From Zongyangia gallinarum (lineage in GTDB: Bacteria > Bacillota > Clostridia > Oscillospirales > Ruminococcaceae), in assembly GCA_904419315.1 (NCBI GenBank), contig CAJFQY010000034.1:1-15518 (forward strand): a stretch of DNA of 15,518 bases, given 5' to 3'. The translations under genes were made by a program, and so were the position numbers. Shown here piece by piece: positions 6,060-14,117 of this stretch. Below the pieces are notes generated by a model. The model was not told the origin of the DNA and ran no database searches. It saw nothing but the letters and a program-made list of their open reading frames with translations. The number at the start of each line of letters is the position of its first letter. The stretch's first letter is position 1.

Positions 6060-8678
6060 CTAGAGTGCTTTGAGGCTTTCCTCAATCTTAGCAAGGCGCT
6101 CTTTGGATTTCGCCAGCTTGTCTCTAATTTGGTTCACCACATGTTCCGGCGCTTTGGAGACGAAGTTTTCATTTTGCAGCTTCTGCTCGTTCATGGCAAT
6201 GTCTTTTTCGCAGGAAGCCTTTTCCTTCTGGAGCCTTGCCCGCTCCTTCTCCTTATCCACCAGCTCATCCATGGGGATCAGGGCACGGGCAGCATCGGTG
6301 ATGACCTGTACGGCCCCTTCTACCTGGAAGGATTCCGCTACCTCCACGTCAGAGGCGGAAGCCAGACGCTCTATAAACATCTTGCACTGGGTGAAAACAT
6401 CCACAAACTTTGTCTCAATAAAGACACGGGCTTTTTTCTTGGGAGGTACGTTCATCTGGGCCCGGCAGTTACGGATGGCACGGATCATCTCCATAATCTT
6501 GGTAAAGTCCTTTTCCTCCGTCTCAAAGCAGAGAGCAGGGTCAAATACCGGCCAGGGAGAAACCATAATACTCTCGCCCTCATGGGGCAGAGCCTGCCAA
6601 ATTTCCTCGGTGATAAACGGCATAAAGGGATGCAGCAGTTTCAGGATGCCGTTCATCACATAGACCAGCACCTGCTGAGCTGCCAGAGCAGTCTCCCCTC
6701 CAGCCTGCAGGCGGGTTTTGGTCAGCTCAATGTACCAGTCGCAGAAGATATCCCAGACAAAATCATATAGCTTCTGGACCGCGATGCCCAGCTCAAATTT
6801 ATCCAGGTTATCGGTGACCTCTTTGACCAGGTTGTTATAGATGGAAAGGACCCATTTGTCCTCAATGCAAAGCTCGCCCGGGAGCTCCGGCTTTGTCAGC
6901 TCGTCGGAAAGGTTCATCAAAATAAACCGGGAAGCATTCCACAATTTATTGGCAAAGTTACGGCTGGCATTGACCTTATCCTCAGAAAAACGCATATCAT
7001 TGCCGGGGCTGTTGCCGGTGGCCAGCGTAAAGCGCAGGGCGTCGGCGCCGTACTGGTCGATGATTTGCAGCGGATCAATACCATTGCCCAAGGATTTGCT
7101 CATCTTGCGGCCCTGGGCATCCCGTACCAGACCGTGGATCAGTACCGTCTTAAAGGGCACTTCTCCCATGTGCTCCAGCCCCGAGAAGATCATCCGAGCC
7201 ACCCAGAAGAAGATGATGTCATAACCGGTGACCAGGGTGTCAGTGGGATAGAAGTATTTCAGTTCCTCCGTCTGTTTCGGCCACCCCAAGGTAGAAAAGG
7301 GCCACAGGGCAGAGGAGAACCAGGTATCCAGGGTATCCGGATCCTGGGTCAGATGGGTACTGCCGCATTTGGGACAGGTCTTAGGCTCATCCATGGCGAC
7401 TACAGTTTCTCCGCAGTCGTCACAATACCAGGCCGGGATTCTGTGTCCCCACCAAAGCTGACGGGAGATACACCAATCCTTGATGTTCTCCATCCAGTGG
7501 TAATAAATCTTGTCAAAGCGCTCGGGGACAAACTTGGTCTTGCCCTCCTTCACCGCTTCCACAGCAGGCTTTGCCAGAGGCTCCATCTTGACAAACCACT
7601 GCTTGGAAACTCTCGGTTCCACCGTGGTATGGCAGCGATAGCAGGAACCTACATTGTGGGCATGATCTTCCACCCGGACCAGATATCCCTGTTTGTCCAG
7701 TTCCTCAACAATCCGTTTTCTAGCCTCATAGCGGTCCAAGCCTGCATACTCGCCGGCATTTTCATTCATGGTAGCGTCATCGTTCATAATGTTGATGACA
7801 GGCAGATGGTGCCGCAGTCCCACCTCAAAGTCGTTGGGATCGTGGGCTGGGGTGATCTTAACTACGCCGGTTCCAAAATCCATCTCCACGTAGCTGTCCG
7901 CCACGATGGGGATTTCCCTGTCGGTCAAGGGGAGTTTCACCATCTTGCCCACCAGATGTTTATACCGCTCGTCGTCGGGATGGACGGCCACCGCAGTATC
8001 GCCTAACATGGTTTCCGGACGGGTGGTAGCAAGCTCCAGGTATTCGTCAGTGCCCACAATGGGATAGCGCAGATGCCAGAAGTGGCCCGCCTGCTCCTCA
8101 TATTCTACCTCGGCATCCGAGATGGAGGTTAAGCAGTGGGGGCACCAGTTAATGATTCTTTCACCCCGATAGATGAGGCCTTTGTTATAAAGGTTGACAA
8201 ATACGGTTTTGACCGCTTCGGAACAGCCTTCATCCAACGTAAAACGTTCCCTCTCCCAGTCGCAGGAGGAGCCCAGTTTTTTCAGCTGTTCGATAATGGT
8301 GCCGCCGTACTGTTCTTTCCATTTCCAGGCCCGCTCTAAAAAGCCTTCCCGACCCAAGTCCTCCTTGGTCAGGCCCTCTTTCTTCATGGCCTCTACAATC
8401 TTGGCCTCAGTTGCAATGGAGGCATGGTCGGTACCCGGCATCCACAGGGTAGAATATCCCTGCATCCTCCGGTAGCGGATCAGGATATCCTGCAGTGTTT
8501 CATCCAGGGCATGTCCCATATGAAGGACGCCGGTGATGTTTGGCGGCGGAATGACGATGGTATATGGTTTTTTGTTATGATCCACCTCAGCGTGAAAATA
8601 TCCGCCGGCAAGCCAGAAGGCGTAGGTCTTGTCCTCCACCTGCTTGGGATCATACACCTTGCCTAATTCTTTTGCCAT
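6060..8678 (-). CDS. valS: Valine--tRNA ligase
   Basis: This cytoplasmic class I synthetase charges tRNA-Val. It is 872 residues, a normal bacterial length. The N-terminal signature PPPNITGVLHMGH (44-56) is the HIGH motif and GRKMSKSLGNGIDP (523-536) the KMSKS loop. The inserted editing domain is visible through TTRPET (218-223) and PAHDPND (277-283). Cysteine pairs CDDC (419-422) and CPKC (435-438) suggest a zinc site, and HNVGSCYRCH (341-350) carries another CxxC pair. The C-terminal 65 residues are a charged coiled coil that contacts the tRNA. GGGAGGG sits ten bases before the ATG. It heads the valS-folC unit behind a consensus promoter and a leader of about 165 nt. Confidence 0.98.
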   Translation of the reverse strand: MAKELGKVYDPKQVEDKTYAFWLAGGYFHAEVDHNKKPYTIVIPPPNITGVLHMGHALDETLQDILIRYRRMQGYSTLWMPGTDHASIATEAKIVEAMKKEGLTKEDLGREGFLERAWKWKEQYGGTIIEQLKKLGSSCDWERERFTLDEGCSEAVKTVFVNLYNKGLIYRGERIINWCPHCLTSISDAEVEYEEQAGHFWHLRYPIVGTDEYLELATTRPETMLGDTAVAVHPDDERYKHLVGKMVKLPLTDREIPIVADSYVEMDFGTGVVKITPAHDPNDFEVGLRHHLPVINIMNDDATMNENAGEYAGLDRYEARKRIVEELDKQGYLVRVEDHAHNVGSCYRCHTTVEPRVSKQWFVKMEPLAKPAVEAVKEGKTKFVPERFDKIYYHWMENIKDWCISRQLWWGHRIPAWYCDDCGETVVAMDEPKTCPKCGSTHLTQDPDTLDTWFSSALWPFSTLGWPKQTEELKYFYPTDTLVTGYDIIFFWVARMIFSGLEHMGEVPFKTVLIHGLVRDAQGRKMSKSLGNGIDPLQIIDQYGADALRFTLATGNSPGNDMRFSEDKVNASRNFANKLWNASRFILMNLSDELTKPELPGELCIEDKWVLSIYNNLVKEVTDNLDKFELGIAVQKLYDFVWDIFCDWYIELTKTRLQAGGETALAAQQVLVYVMNGILKLLHPFMPFITEEIWQALPHEGESIMVSPWPVFDPALCFETEEKDFTKIMEMIRAIRNCRAQMNVPPKKKARVFIETKFVDVFTQCKMFIERLASASDVEVAESFQVEGAVQVITDAARALIPMDELVDKEKERARLQKEKASCEKDIAMNEQKLQNENFVSKAPEHVVNQIRDKLAKSKERLAKIEESLKAL

Positions 8679-8845
8679 GTTGATGATTCCCTCCCATTTT
8701 TATCCGCCGGAATGGCCCGGCTTCCCTTATCAAAATACGCGCCTCACCGGCGCGCAGGGATTTGCAAATCTTTGCGCTTTGGCTTTCGCCCGTCTTTCTC
8801 ATTCCGCGAGACAAAACAAAAGCCATTCTTATGCGCAAAATACTA
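8679..8845 (-). promoter_or_regulatory. Structured valS leader without a visible T-box
   Basis: The predicted 5' leader holds hairpins CGCGCC/GGCGCG (8738-8754), followed on the minus strand by TATTTTG, and GCCGG/CCGGC (8706-8721). It also has the palindrome GATTTGCAAATC, and TTTGCGC near the start that could pair with GCGCAAA further on. I do not find the T-box core (TGGNACCGCG) that controls many Firmicute valS genes, nor a leader peptide rich in valine codons. Any regulatory role is inference. Confidence 0.4.
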
Positions 8846-8851
8846 AATTAT

Positions 8852-8880
8852 ATTATCCCTTAGGAAGCTCCTGGTGTCAA
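8852..8880 (-). promoter_or_regulatory. Promoter of valS-folC
   Basis: Consensus -35 TTGACA (8880-8875), 17-nt spacer and -10 GATAAT (8857-8852) on the minus strand, with a further TATAAT register a few bases on. The predicted start is near 8845. Confidence 0.8.
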
Positions 8881-8928
8881 GTGGAATTTCTGGACTTTCC
8901 CCCATCAGAGCACTCCAATATTCCGCGA

Positions 8929-8971
8929 TTTCAAAAGCGGGCAGGAATTGTTCTCCTGCCCGCTTTTGAAA
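8929..8971 (-). terminator. Terminator of trxA-dfx
   Basis: Perfect 18-base arms (8929-8946 and 8954-8971, TTTCAAAAGCGGGCAGGA) flank a seven-base loop, beginning seven bases past the dfx stop. The T-rich part lies within the 3' arm on the minus strand. Confidence 0.8.
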
Positions 8972-8977
8972 GATGAC

Positions 8978-9370
8978 TTATTTTTCGATCATAGTCCGCC
9001 ACAGACCGTGGAGATTGCAGTATGCATAAGCTGAAACCGGCTCGTCGTCTGTCAGCGTAAACTCTGCTTTTGGCGCCTCGTCAGGACACAGCCCCTTTCT
9101 CTGGCCGCCGTGCTTTGTCTCCAGGTAGATCCACTGGATAGAGTGCTCTTCGGTCATGGGATGATGGGTGCTGCCTACCTCTACAGAAACCTTGTTGCCT
9201 TCTACCTTGACCACCGGCAGGTGCTTTTCCCCTGCTGCCTCGGTGGAGTTGGCTACCAGTTCCTGCATAGGCTCACCACAACAGATGATGGGAACCCCCG
9301 CGTTGTGGATCATTCCCACCAGGTTGCCGCAATGCTTACAGATGAAAAATCTTTGATCGTGCTGTGCCAT
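8978..9370 (-). CDS. dfx: Desulfoferrodoxin-type superoxide reductase (two-iron)
   Basis: The enzyme reduces superoxide to hydrogen peroxide without releasing oxygen, as anaerobes prefer. The 130-residue protein has an N-terminal desulforedoxin-like domain with four cysteine ligands for rubredoxin-type center I (Cys11, Cys14, Cys30, Cys31). The SOR domain's center II ligands are His50, His70, His76, Cys118 and His121. The gating loop GEKH (47-50) has Glu48 and Lys49. All expected ligands are present, so it should be active. The start is the ATG at 9370, eight bases after AAAGGAG; the longer frame would overlap trxA. It lies 19 bases after trxA and is very likely cotranscribed. Electrons usually come from rubredoxin; none is encoded in the window. 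Confidence 0.95.
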   Translation of the reverse strand: MAQHDQRFFICKHCGNLVGMIHNAGVPIICCGEPMQELVANSTEAAGEKHLPVVKVEGNKVSVEVGSTHHPMTEEHSIQWIYLETKHGGQRKGLCPDEAPKAEFTLTDDEPVSAYAYCNLHGLWRTMIEK

Positions 9371-9389
9371 AGGTATATCTCCTTTCTTT

Positions 9390-9701
9390 TTAGGACAACA
9401 TGTCCAAAATTTCCTGTTTGCTTTTTGTCCCCACCGCATTTTTCACAATTTGGCCGTCTTTCACCACCAGCAGGGTGGGAATACTCATGACGCCATAGCG
9501 GGCAGCAAGCTCCGGCTCATCGTCTACGTTAACCTTGCCCACCTTGACCCTTTCCGCCGTTTCCTCTGCTACCTGGTCAATGATAGGAGCCACCGCTCGG
9601 CAGGGTCCGCACCAAGGCGCCCAGAAATCCACCAGCACCGTCTTTTTCGCGTGGAGGACTTCCTCTTCAAAGTTTTCTTTGGTAAAGTTTTGAATTTTCA
9701 T
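9390..9701 (-). CDS. trxA: Thioredoxin
   Basis: Thioredoxin is a cytoplasmic dithiol reductant. The 103-residue protein has the active site WAPWCGPCR (27-35, redox pair Cys31/Cys34), the buried Asp25, and the conserved cis-proline at SIPT (Pro75), all typical of TrxA. AAAGGAG lies seven bases before the ATG. It precedes dfx by 19 bases, pairing a general thiol reductant with superoxide defence. The yfhO stop is 72 bases upstream, with no clear terminator or promoter between, so partial cotranscription with the gtcA-csbB-yfhO operon is possible. A weak hairpin may cover its ribosome site. Confidence 0.95.
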   Translation of the reverse strand: MKIQNFTKENFEEEVLHAKKTVLVDFWAPWCGPCRAVAPIIDQVAEETAERVKVGKVNVDDEPELAARYGVMSIPTLLVVKDGQIVKNAVGTKSKQEILDMLS

Positions 9702-9708
9702 TGCCTTT

Positions 9709-9755
9709 CTCCTTTGGATCTATTTTCTCTCTGGTAGTGTGCCCATTCCAAGGAG
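9709..9755 (-). promoter_or_regulatory. Possible hairpin covering the trxA ribosome site
   Basis: On the minus strand CTCCTTGG (9755-9748) can pair with CCAAAGGAG (9717-9709), one A bulged, across a loop of about 30 nt. The paired segment contains the trxA Shine-Dalgarno AAAGGAG. The loop is long and the pairing may be chance. Confidence 0.25.
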
Positions 9756-9773
9756 ATTTAGCAAAATGGAGGC

Positions 9774-12494
9774 CTATTCTTTCGTTTCTCTTGACTGTTG
9801 GGAAATCGATTCCCGGGAAGTATTTTCTTCCTGCAGCGCATCCTGCAAAAGCTTGCGCATAGGTGAAGATGTAGGGACATCTCCGTCATTCTTCGGCGTC
9901 TCCGGCTTTTGGAGCTCCGGATGTCTCTTTTCCCAGATCAGCAGTAACACTAGCGCCGCGATTCCCACTCCAGAGATAATGCTTCCGGCTACCACCTCGG
10001 CCGGAAGGAAGGTCAGGGTAATTTCATGCTCACCCGCCGGCAGATCGCAGGCCAGCAGAGCATCCATAACCCGATAGGTCTCTACCTTTTCGCCATCAAT
10101 CTTGATGGTCCAGCCATCCTCATAGGGGATGGAGGTATACAGCACCATATCCTCCGGGGCGTTCACGGTGGCGGTCAATTTGGTTTCGTTGACCTTTTCA
10201 AGGTTCACCTCATTTTCTTTGAGCTGCGCAATGGCCTCCTCAAACAGCTCCCGGTCAAAGGTATAGAAATAGGCGTCCTTGATATAGACTTCGCTTTCGG
10301 TCAGGGTCATGGTCAGCTCGAGAGTTTCCCCTGCGGAAAAATCTCCCATATTCATGATGTGATAGGTCTCATTGTCAAAGAAGGTATCCAGCCAGCCATC
10401 GTTGACCCAGAGGTTGACCTTCCGCTCATAATTGGAGGGAAAATAGCAGTAAACCGGGCCATCAATATTGTTCTGGATGGTATAGTCCACCTGGGCGGTC
10501 ACCCCTTCGGTGACCGGCGAATATTTGATATGGTCTTCCGCTTGTTCCTCCTTGAGGTTGACAAGGTCGGTATTTATAATTGTTGCCGGCCGGAAAAATT
10601 CCTGGTATTCGGTGCCCAACATGGCGCTGAGCAGCTGATTTTGCAGTTCAAAGGGGTTATCGTTGTCGATATCTACCTCTTTGACCTTCGACGCTGCCGG
10701 GAACACAATGGGCAGAACATTGGGGTTTTCATAAACGCCAATGCCGTTTTCCTCAAAGGCCAATTGATAGGGCTTGTCCATCGTCCCCTTGTCTAGGACA
10801 TACTTGATACCGAAAACAGAATCTACAATTTCGGTGGCGCCTAGGTACTTGGTCCAGTGTCCTCTGGCACTCATTCCCAGCTTGAGCATCATGTTAATGG
10901 CTTTTTCGTTGAGGGAAGAACTGGAATGGGACAGTCCATAAACGCCTAAGGTCATATTGTCGTTGACCATGCGGGTAAAATTCTTCTCGCTCCGATAGAA
11001 ACTGCCATCCCGCTCATACATCTCATCCACCACCGGCTGGGTGGGGTCCATAAACTCCCGGTAGGAAGTCCGGGTAGAGTAGACGATGTCCTCGTCCTGG
11101 GCCTGGATGGTATTCCAGGCAGAGGCGCCCATCTCCAAAAACACAGTAAAGACAAGTACTGCGGGAACCACAGCCTCTGCCTTATCCTTATGCTGAAGCA
11201 AAAGCATCCCCACATAGATGGTAGCGGTGATTACGGCCAGCCAGATAGAGCCTTCTGGAGAAATATATTCAAAGGCAAAGTGATCGGTCAGTGCGATGAG
11301 GAAAAGCAGTCCTGCATAGCACTTGATAATAGAGGCAAAGGGTACCTCTTTGATCCGCTCAAAGGCCTCTCTGGCAAAGATGAGCAGCAGGAAACAGAAC
11401 ATGAAAGCGTAGCGGTAATTCAGCCAGTTAGGCACCGCAAAACCGTGCCACATAAGATCGATGGTACGCACATTCATGGAGATAAACATGATCCCCAAAA
11501 TCCCCGCGGAAAGAAACTTTCTGCGCAGGGAAATATTCTTGTTGAGGAAATACAGCGGCAGCAGCACCAGGGTGAGCACACCGCAATAGATCATGGGCAA
11601 TCCTTCCGGCCGTAGAGTATCGTAGGAAGAGGGAAGGAGCTTGGAGAAAAACTGGAAAAAGTCAAATTGAGAAACCGGGCTAAAGTCAGGCGTGGAAAAT
11701 CCCAGCTTGCCCAGGCGCAGGGAATACATGGTGGGCAGCAGAATAATCGCCGCAATGGCCACCGCGATGACAGCGCAAAGCATGAACCAACCAAATTTTC
11801 GGAGGAATCGGCGGAATGTGCCCACTTCCTCCCGGCTGAAGTAGTAGTAAAGGAAATAGAGAAAGCAGAAAATTCCCACCATGTAACCGATGTAATAGTT
11901 GGCTAAAAAGCAAAGGGCCAAGGGGATGATAAACAGAGCAAACTTTCGCTTGTCCACCAAGCGTTCGATGCCCCAGATAATCAGCGGCAGGGCAATGAGA
12001 CCATCCAGCCACATGATGTTATTGGCCTCCGCCACCACATAGGCCATGGTAGCGTACATGAAGGAAAAAATCAGGGTGGATATCCTGGAAGAACGCTTTT
12101 GATAATTGAGATAAATGGCCATGGTCAATCCACAGGAGCCGATCTTGAGCAGGGTCATGGCCAGGATGGCCTCGGTAATCATGGTATCGGGGAAGAGCAG
12201 GGTTAAAAAGCTAAACGGGCTTGCCAGGTAGTAGGCATACAGCCCCAGCATCTCTCCGCCCAGAGCCCGGGTCCAGGAATAAAGCAGGCCATCGCCGCCT
12301 AAAATGGCGTCCCGCATCCGCTCAAAGTAGTAAACGTACTGGCCGTTTAAATCTAATACCAAGAGAGAATTTTCCCCAAAGGGAAAGACAGAAAACAGCG
12401 CATAGACTGTCCACATAACGAGAATAGGGATAAAAAATGCGGCCACCAAATGGCCCTTATCCTGCAAAGGATTTTTTATTCGATGATGCTGCAC
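9774..12494 (-). CDS. yfhO: YfhO-family membrane glycosyltransferase (GT-C type)
   Basis: This 906-residue membrane protein has a first membrane segment at about 16-38, many more up to about 460, a large extracytoplasmic domain (about 465-833), a last membrane segment at about 834-854, and a hydrophilic 52-residue tail that looks cytoplasmic. The first outer loop holds VLDLNGQYVYYFE, with Asp48 in the usual YfhO position for the GT-C catalytic acid. In Bacillus, YfhO moves a sugar from undecaprenyl phosphate, made by CsbB and flipped by GtcA, onto lipoteichoic acid. The same three families here are adjacent and in that order. The start is GTG at 12494, eight bases after AGGAGG. The gap to csbB is 21 bases. 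The acceptor polymer here is unknown. Confidence 0.85.
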   Translation of the reverse strand: MQHHRIKNPLQDKGHLVAAFFIPILVMWTVYALFSVFPFGENSLLVLDLNGQYVYYFERMRDAILGGDGLLYSWTRALGGEMLGLYAYYLASPFSFLTLLFPDTMITEAILAMTLLKIGSCGLTMAIYLNYQKRSSRISTLIFSFMYATMAYVVAEANNIMWLDGLIALPLIIWGIERLVDKRKFALFIIPLALCFLANYYIGYMVGIFCFLYFLYYYFSREEVGTFRRFLRKFGWFMLCAVIAVAIAAIILLPTMYSLRLGKLGFSTPDFSPVSQFDFFQFFSKLLPSSYDTLRPEGLPMIYCGVLTLVLLPLYFLNKNISLRRKFLSAGILGIMFISMNVRTIDLMWHGFAVPNWLNYRYAFMFCFLLLIFAREAFERIKEVPFASIIKCYAGLLFLIALTDHFAFEYISPEGSIWLAVITATIYVGMLLLQHKDKAEAVVPAVLVFTVFLEMGASAWNTIQAQDEDIVYSTRTSYREFMDPTQPVVDEMYERDGSFYRSEKNFTRMVNDNMTLGVYGLSHSSSSLNEKAINMMLKLGMSARGHWTKYLGATEIVDSVFGIKYVLDKGTMDKPYQLAFEENGIGVYENPNVLPIVFPAASKVKEVDIDNDNPFELQNQLLSAMLGTEYQEFFRPATIINTDLVNLKEEQAEDHIKYSPVTEGVTAQVDYTIQNNIDGPVYCYFPSNYERKVNLWVNDGWLDTFFDNETYHIMNMGDFSAGETLELTMTLTESEVYIKDAYFYTFDRELFEEAIAQLKENEVNLEKVNETKLTATVNAPEDMVLYTSIPYEDGWTIKIDGEKVETYRVMDALLACDLPAGEHEITLTFLPAEVVAGSIISGVGIAALVLLLIWEKRHPELQKPETPKNDGDVPTSSPMRKLLQDALQEENTSRESISQQSRETKE

Positions 12495-12515
12495 GGGTAG
12501 CGCCTCCTGACATTT

Positions 12516-13481
12516 TTAAGAATGATGGTGTGGTTGGATGTCTTCTGAAGATCTCGTCTTATCATCCGTGGTCTCACTGACGATATATCTTGGGCGGAAC
12601 TTGACCTCATCATAGATGCGGGCAATATAGTAACCGATAACCCCCAAGCTAAACATAATGATGCTGCCGATGATGAGCAATAACAGGATGACGGTAGGAA
12701 AACCTGCCTCCGAATGTCCCAGCAGCTTGCTGATCAGCGTTTGCAGTCCTAAAACGACGGCAAAGACGAAAAATACAAAGCCACAGATGGTCACCGCCTG
12801 CATCGGCGCTGTGGAAAAGGCGGAAATAGAGCGGATTGCGTAGCGGAATAACTGTCCCACCGACCATTTGGAGGTACCGGCATGCCGAGGCGGCACCTGG
12901 AAATAGACAACGGTGGTCTTATAACCCACCCAGCTGGAAAGCGCTCTGAAAAAGGTTTGCCGCTCCGGCATGGCATTGAGGGAATCCACCACCGGCCGGC
13001 CCATCAGCTTAAAATCAGAACAGTTTTCCAAATCGATCTTGCCCACGGCCTTAAGCAGTCCGTAAAACAGCTTGGAAAAACCTTTGTAAAAGATATTCTC
13101 TTTTCCCCGGGAAGATTTTCTCGCTTCCACCACATCCACATCATTATGCTCCCAGATGCGGTACATCTCCACAATGGTTTCCGGCGGATGCTGCAGGTCA
13201 CAGTCCATGACCACCACGCAATCGCCTCTTGCCTCCTTCAGGCCGGCGAAGATGGCCCCCTCCTTGCCGAAATTGCGGGAAAACCGCAATCCACGAATTT
13301 GTGAATTTTGTTCGGCTTGCTCTGCAATGGATTGCCAGGTGCCATCGGAGGAGCCGTCATCCACAAAGATCATCTCGTAGGGGATGGAGGCCTGCTGCAT
13401 ATGTTTTTTGACTTCTGCGGCGGCGGCCGCTATATTCTCCTGCTCATTATAAGCAGGAACCACAATGGATAATAGTGGCAC
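12516..13481 (-). CDS. csbB: Family 2 glycosyltransferase, CsbB/GtrB-like polyprenyl-phosphate sugar synthase
   Basis: The predicted reaction loads a sugar from a nucleotide donor onto undecaprenyl phosphate at the inner membrane face. The 321-residue protein has a GT-A domain with VVPAYNEQENI (7-17), VDDGSSDGT (40-48), DxD-type MDCDLQHPPE (92-101) and the conserved SRNFGKEGA (68-76). Two C-terminal membrane segments (about 230-250 and 263-287) and the juxtamembrane motif YDEVKFRPRYIV (290-301) are the arrangement of DPM1/GtrB-type enzymes. The start is GTG at 13481, nine bases after AGGAGG; that ribosome site overlaps the gtcA stop codon, so translation is probably coupled. The sugar is unknown; GlcNAc is inferred only from the Bacillus CsbB-YfhO parallel. 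Confidence 0.85.
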   Translation of the reverse strand: MPLLSIVVPAYNEQENIAAAAAEVKKHMQQASIPYEMIFVDDGSSDGTWQSIAEQAEQNSQIRGLRFSRNFGKEGAIFAGLKEARGDCVVVMDCDLQHPPETIVEMYRIWEHNDVDVVEARKSSRGKENIFYKGFSKLFYGLLKAVGKIDLENCSDFKLMGRPVVDSLNAMPERQTFFRALSSWVGYKTTVVYFQVPPRHAGTSKWSVGQLFRYAIRSISAFSTAPMQAVTICGFVFFVFAVVLGLQTLISKLLGHSEAGFPTVILLLLIIGSIIMFSLGVIGYYIARIYDEVKFRPRYIVSETTDDKTRSSEDIQPHHHS

Positions 13482-13496
13482 TACAAACTTCCTCCT

Positions 13497-13913
13497 CTAC
13501 TTCTTCTTGAAAATCCACAGTTTGGAAAACACATAGTTGAGGACTATGACCACCACCTGGGCCATAATCTTGACCACCAGATCGTTCATGTGGCAGTAGT
13601 CCACCAGAATCACCAGCATTCCCGTGTCCACCACACCGGAAAAAATCCGGGCGGCCACAAAGGAGAAAAGCTCCCGAAAGATGGCACGGGGAGATGTATC
13701 TTTGCTTTCAAAAACATAGATCTTATTGGTCACATAGGCGAAGAGGACAGATACCGCCCATGCAATAATGTTGGAGGCCACCATAGGCACTCCAAATAGA
13801 TTTTTCAGTCCCAAATATACGACAAAGTTCACCAGCGTGGTCAACCCGCCGAAAAATACATACAGGACGATCTCTTTGTATTGGATGAGAAGTCCTTTGA
13901 TCTTATCTATCAT
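13497..13913 (-). CDS. gtcA: GtcA-family membrane protein, predicted polyprenyl-phosphate sugar flippase
   Basis: This 138-residue protein has four hydrophobic segments (about 15-38, 44-64, 83-104, 113-131) and the two family repeats FAYVTNKIYVF (59-69) and NYVFSKLWIF (126-135), matching GtcA (PF04138). Family members are thought to move undecaprenyl-phosphate sugars to the outer face, where GT-C enzymes use them. AGGAA sits directly before the ATG with GGGGAC further up, a weaker ribosome site than its neighbours. It is first in gtcA-csbB-yfhO, behind a promoter at 14022-14049; its stop is 15 bases before the csbB start. The family is broad, so the symbol reflects operon context as much as sequence. 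Confidence 0.85.
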   Translation of the reverse strand: MIDKIKGLLIQYKEIVLYVFFGGLTTLVNFVVYLGLKNLFGVPMVASNIIAWAVSVLFAYVTNKIYVFESKDTSPRAIFRELFSFVAARIFSGVVDTGMLVILVDYCHMNDLVVKIMAQVVVIVLNYVFSKLWIFKKK

Positions 13914-14021
13914 TTCCTATGTCCCCTGTTCCTCAGCTTGTCCACACCATAAGAGTGTCAAAATCACGTTTCATTTATCCCAGCCCCTGAAAAAATCAGA
14001 AACCGGGAGAATACTCTTTTC

Positions 14022-14049
14022 ATTTTAACATGGCCCAGGGGGATGTCAA
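14022..14049 (-). promoter_or_regulatory. Promoter of gtcA-csbB-yfhO
   Basis: Consensus -35 TTGACA (14049-14044), a 16-nt spacer and extended -10 TGTTAAAAT (TAAAAT at 14027-14022) on the minus strand. The predicted start near 14015 leaves a leader of about 100 nt before gtcA. A second TTGACA at 13966-13961 has no good -10. Confidence 0.7.
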
Positions 14050-14069
14050 GGCAAAACCTGTTAAAACAC

Positions 14070-14105
14070 AGGAAAGGTCAGGGACACAAGTCCCTGACCT
14101 TTCCT
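14070..14105 (-). terminator. Terminator of spoIVA
   Basis: Perfect 15-base arms (AGGAAAGGTCAGGGA and its complement) flank a six-base loop, starting 12 bases after the spoIVA stop. The T tract on the minus strand is weak (CTGTGTTTTAAC), so termination may be imperfect. Confidence 0.7.
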
Positions 14106-14117
14106 CGGTTCTGAAGG

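Noticed and set aside
6841..8006. Long plus-strand frames opposite valS (up to 313 residues)
   Set aside because: They mirror the codon pattern of valS on the other strand, lack ribosome sites and promoters, and resemble no family.
8650..8838. Possible valine leader peptide upstream of valS
   Set aside because: The frame has few valine codons, no ribosome site, and overlaps the start of valS.
10026..10796. 256-residue plus-strand frame opposite yfhO
   Set aside because: It is a shadow of the conserved yfhO frame with no ribosome site.
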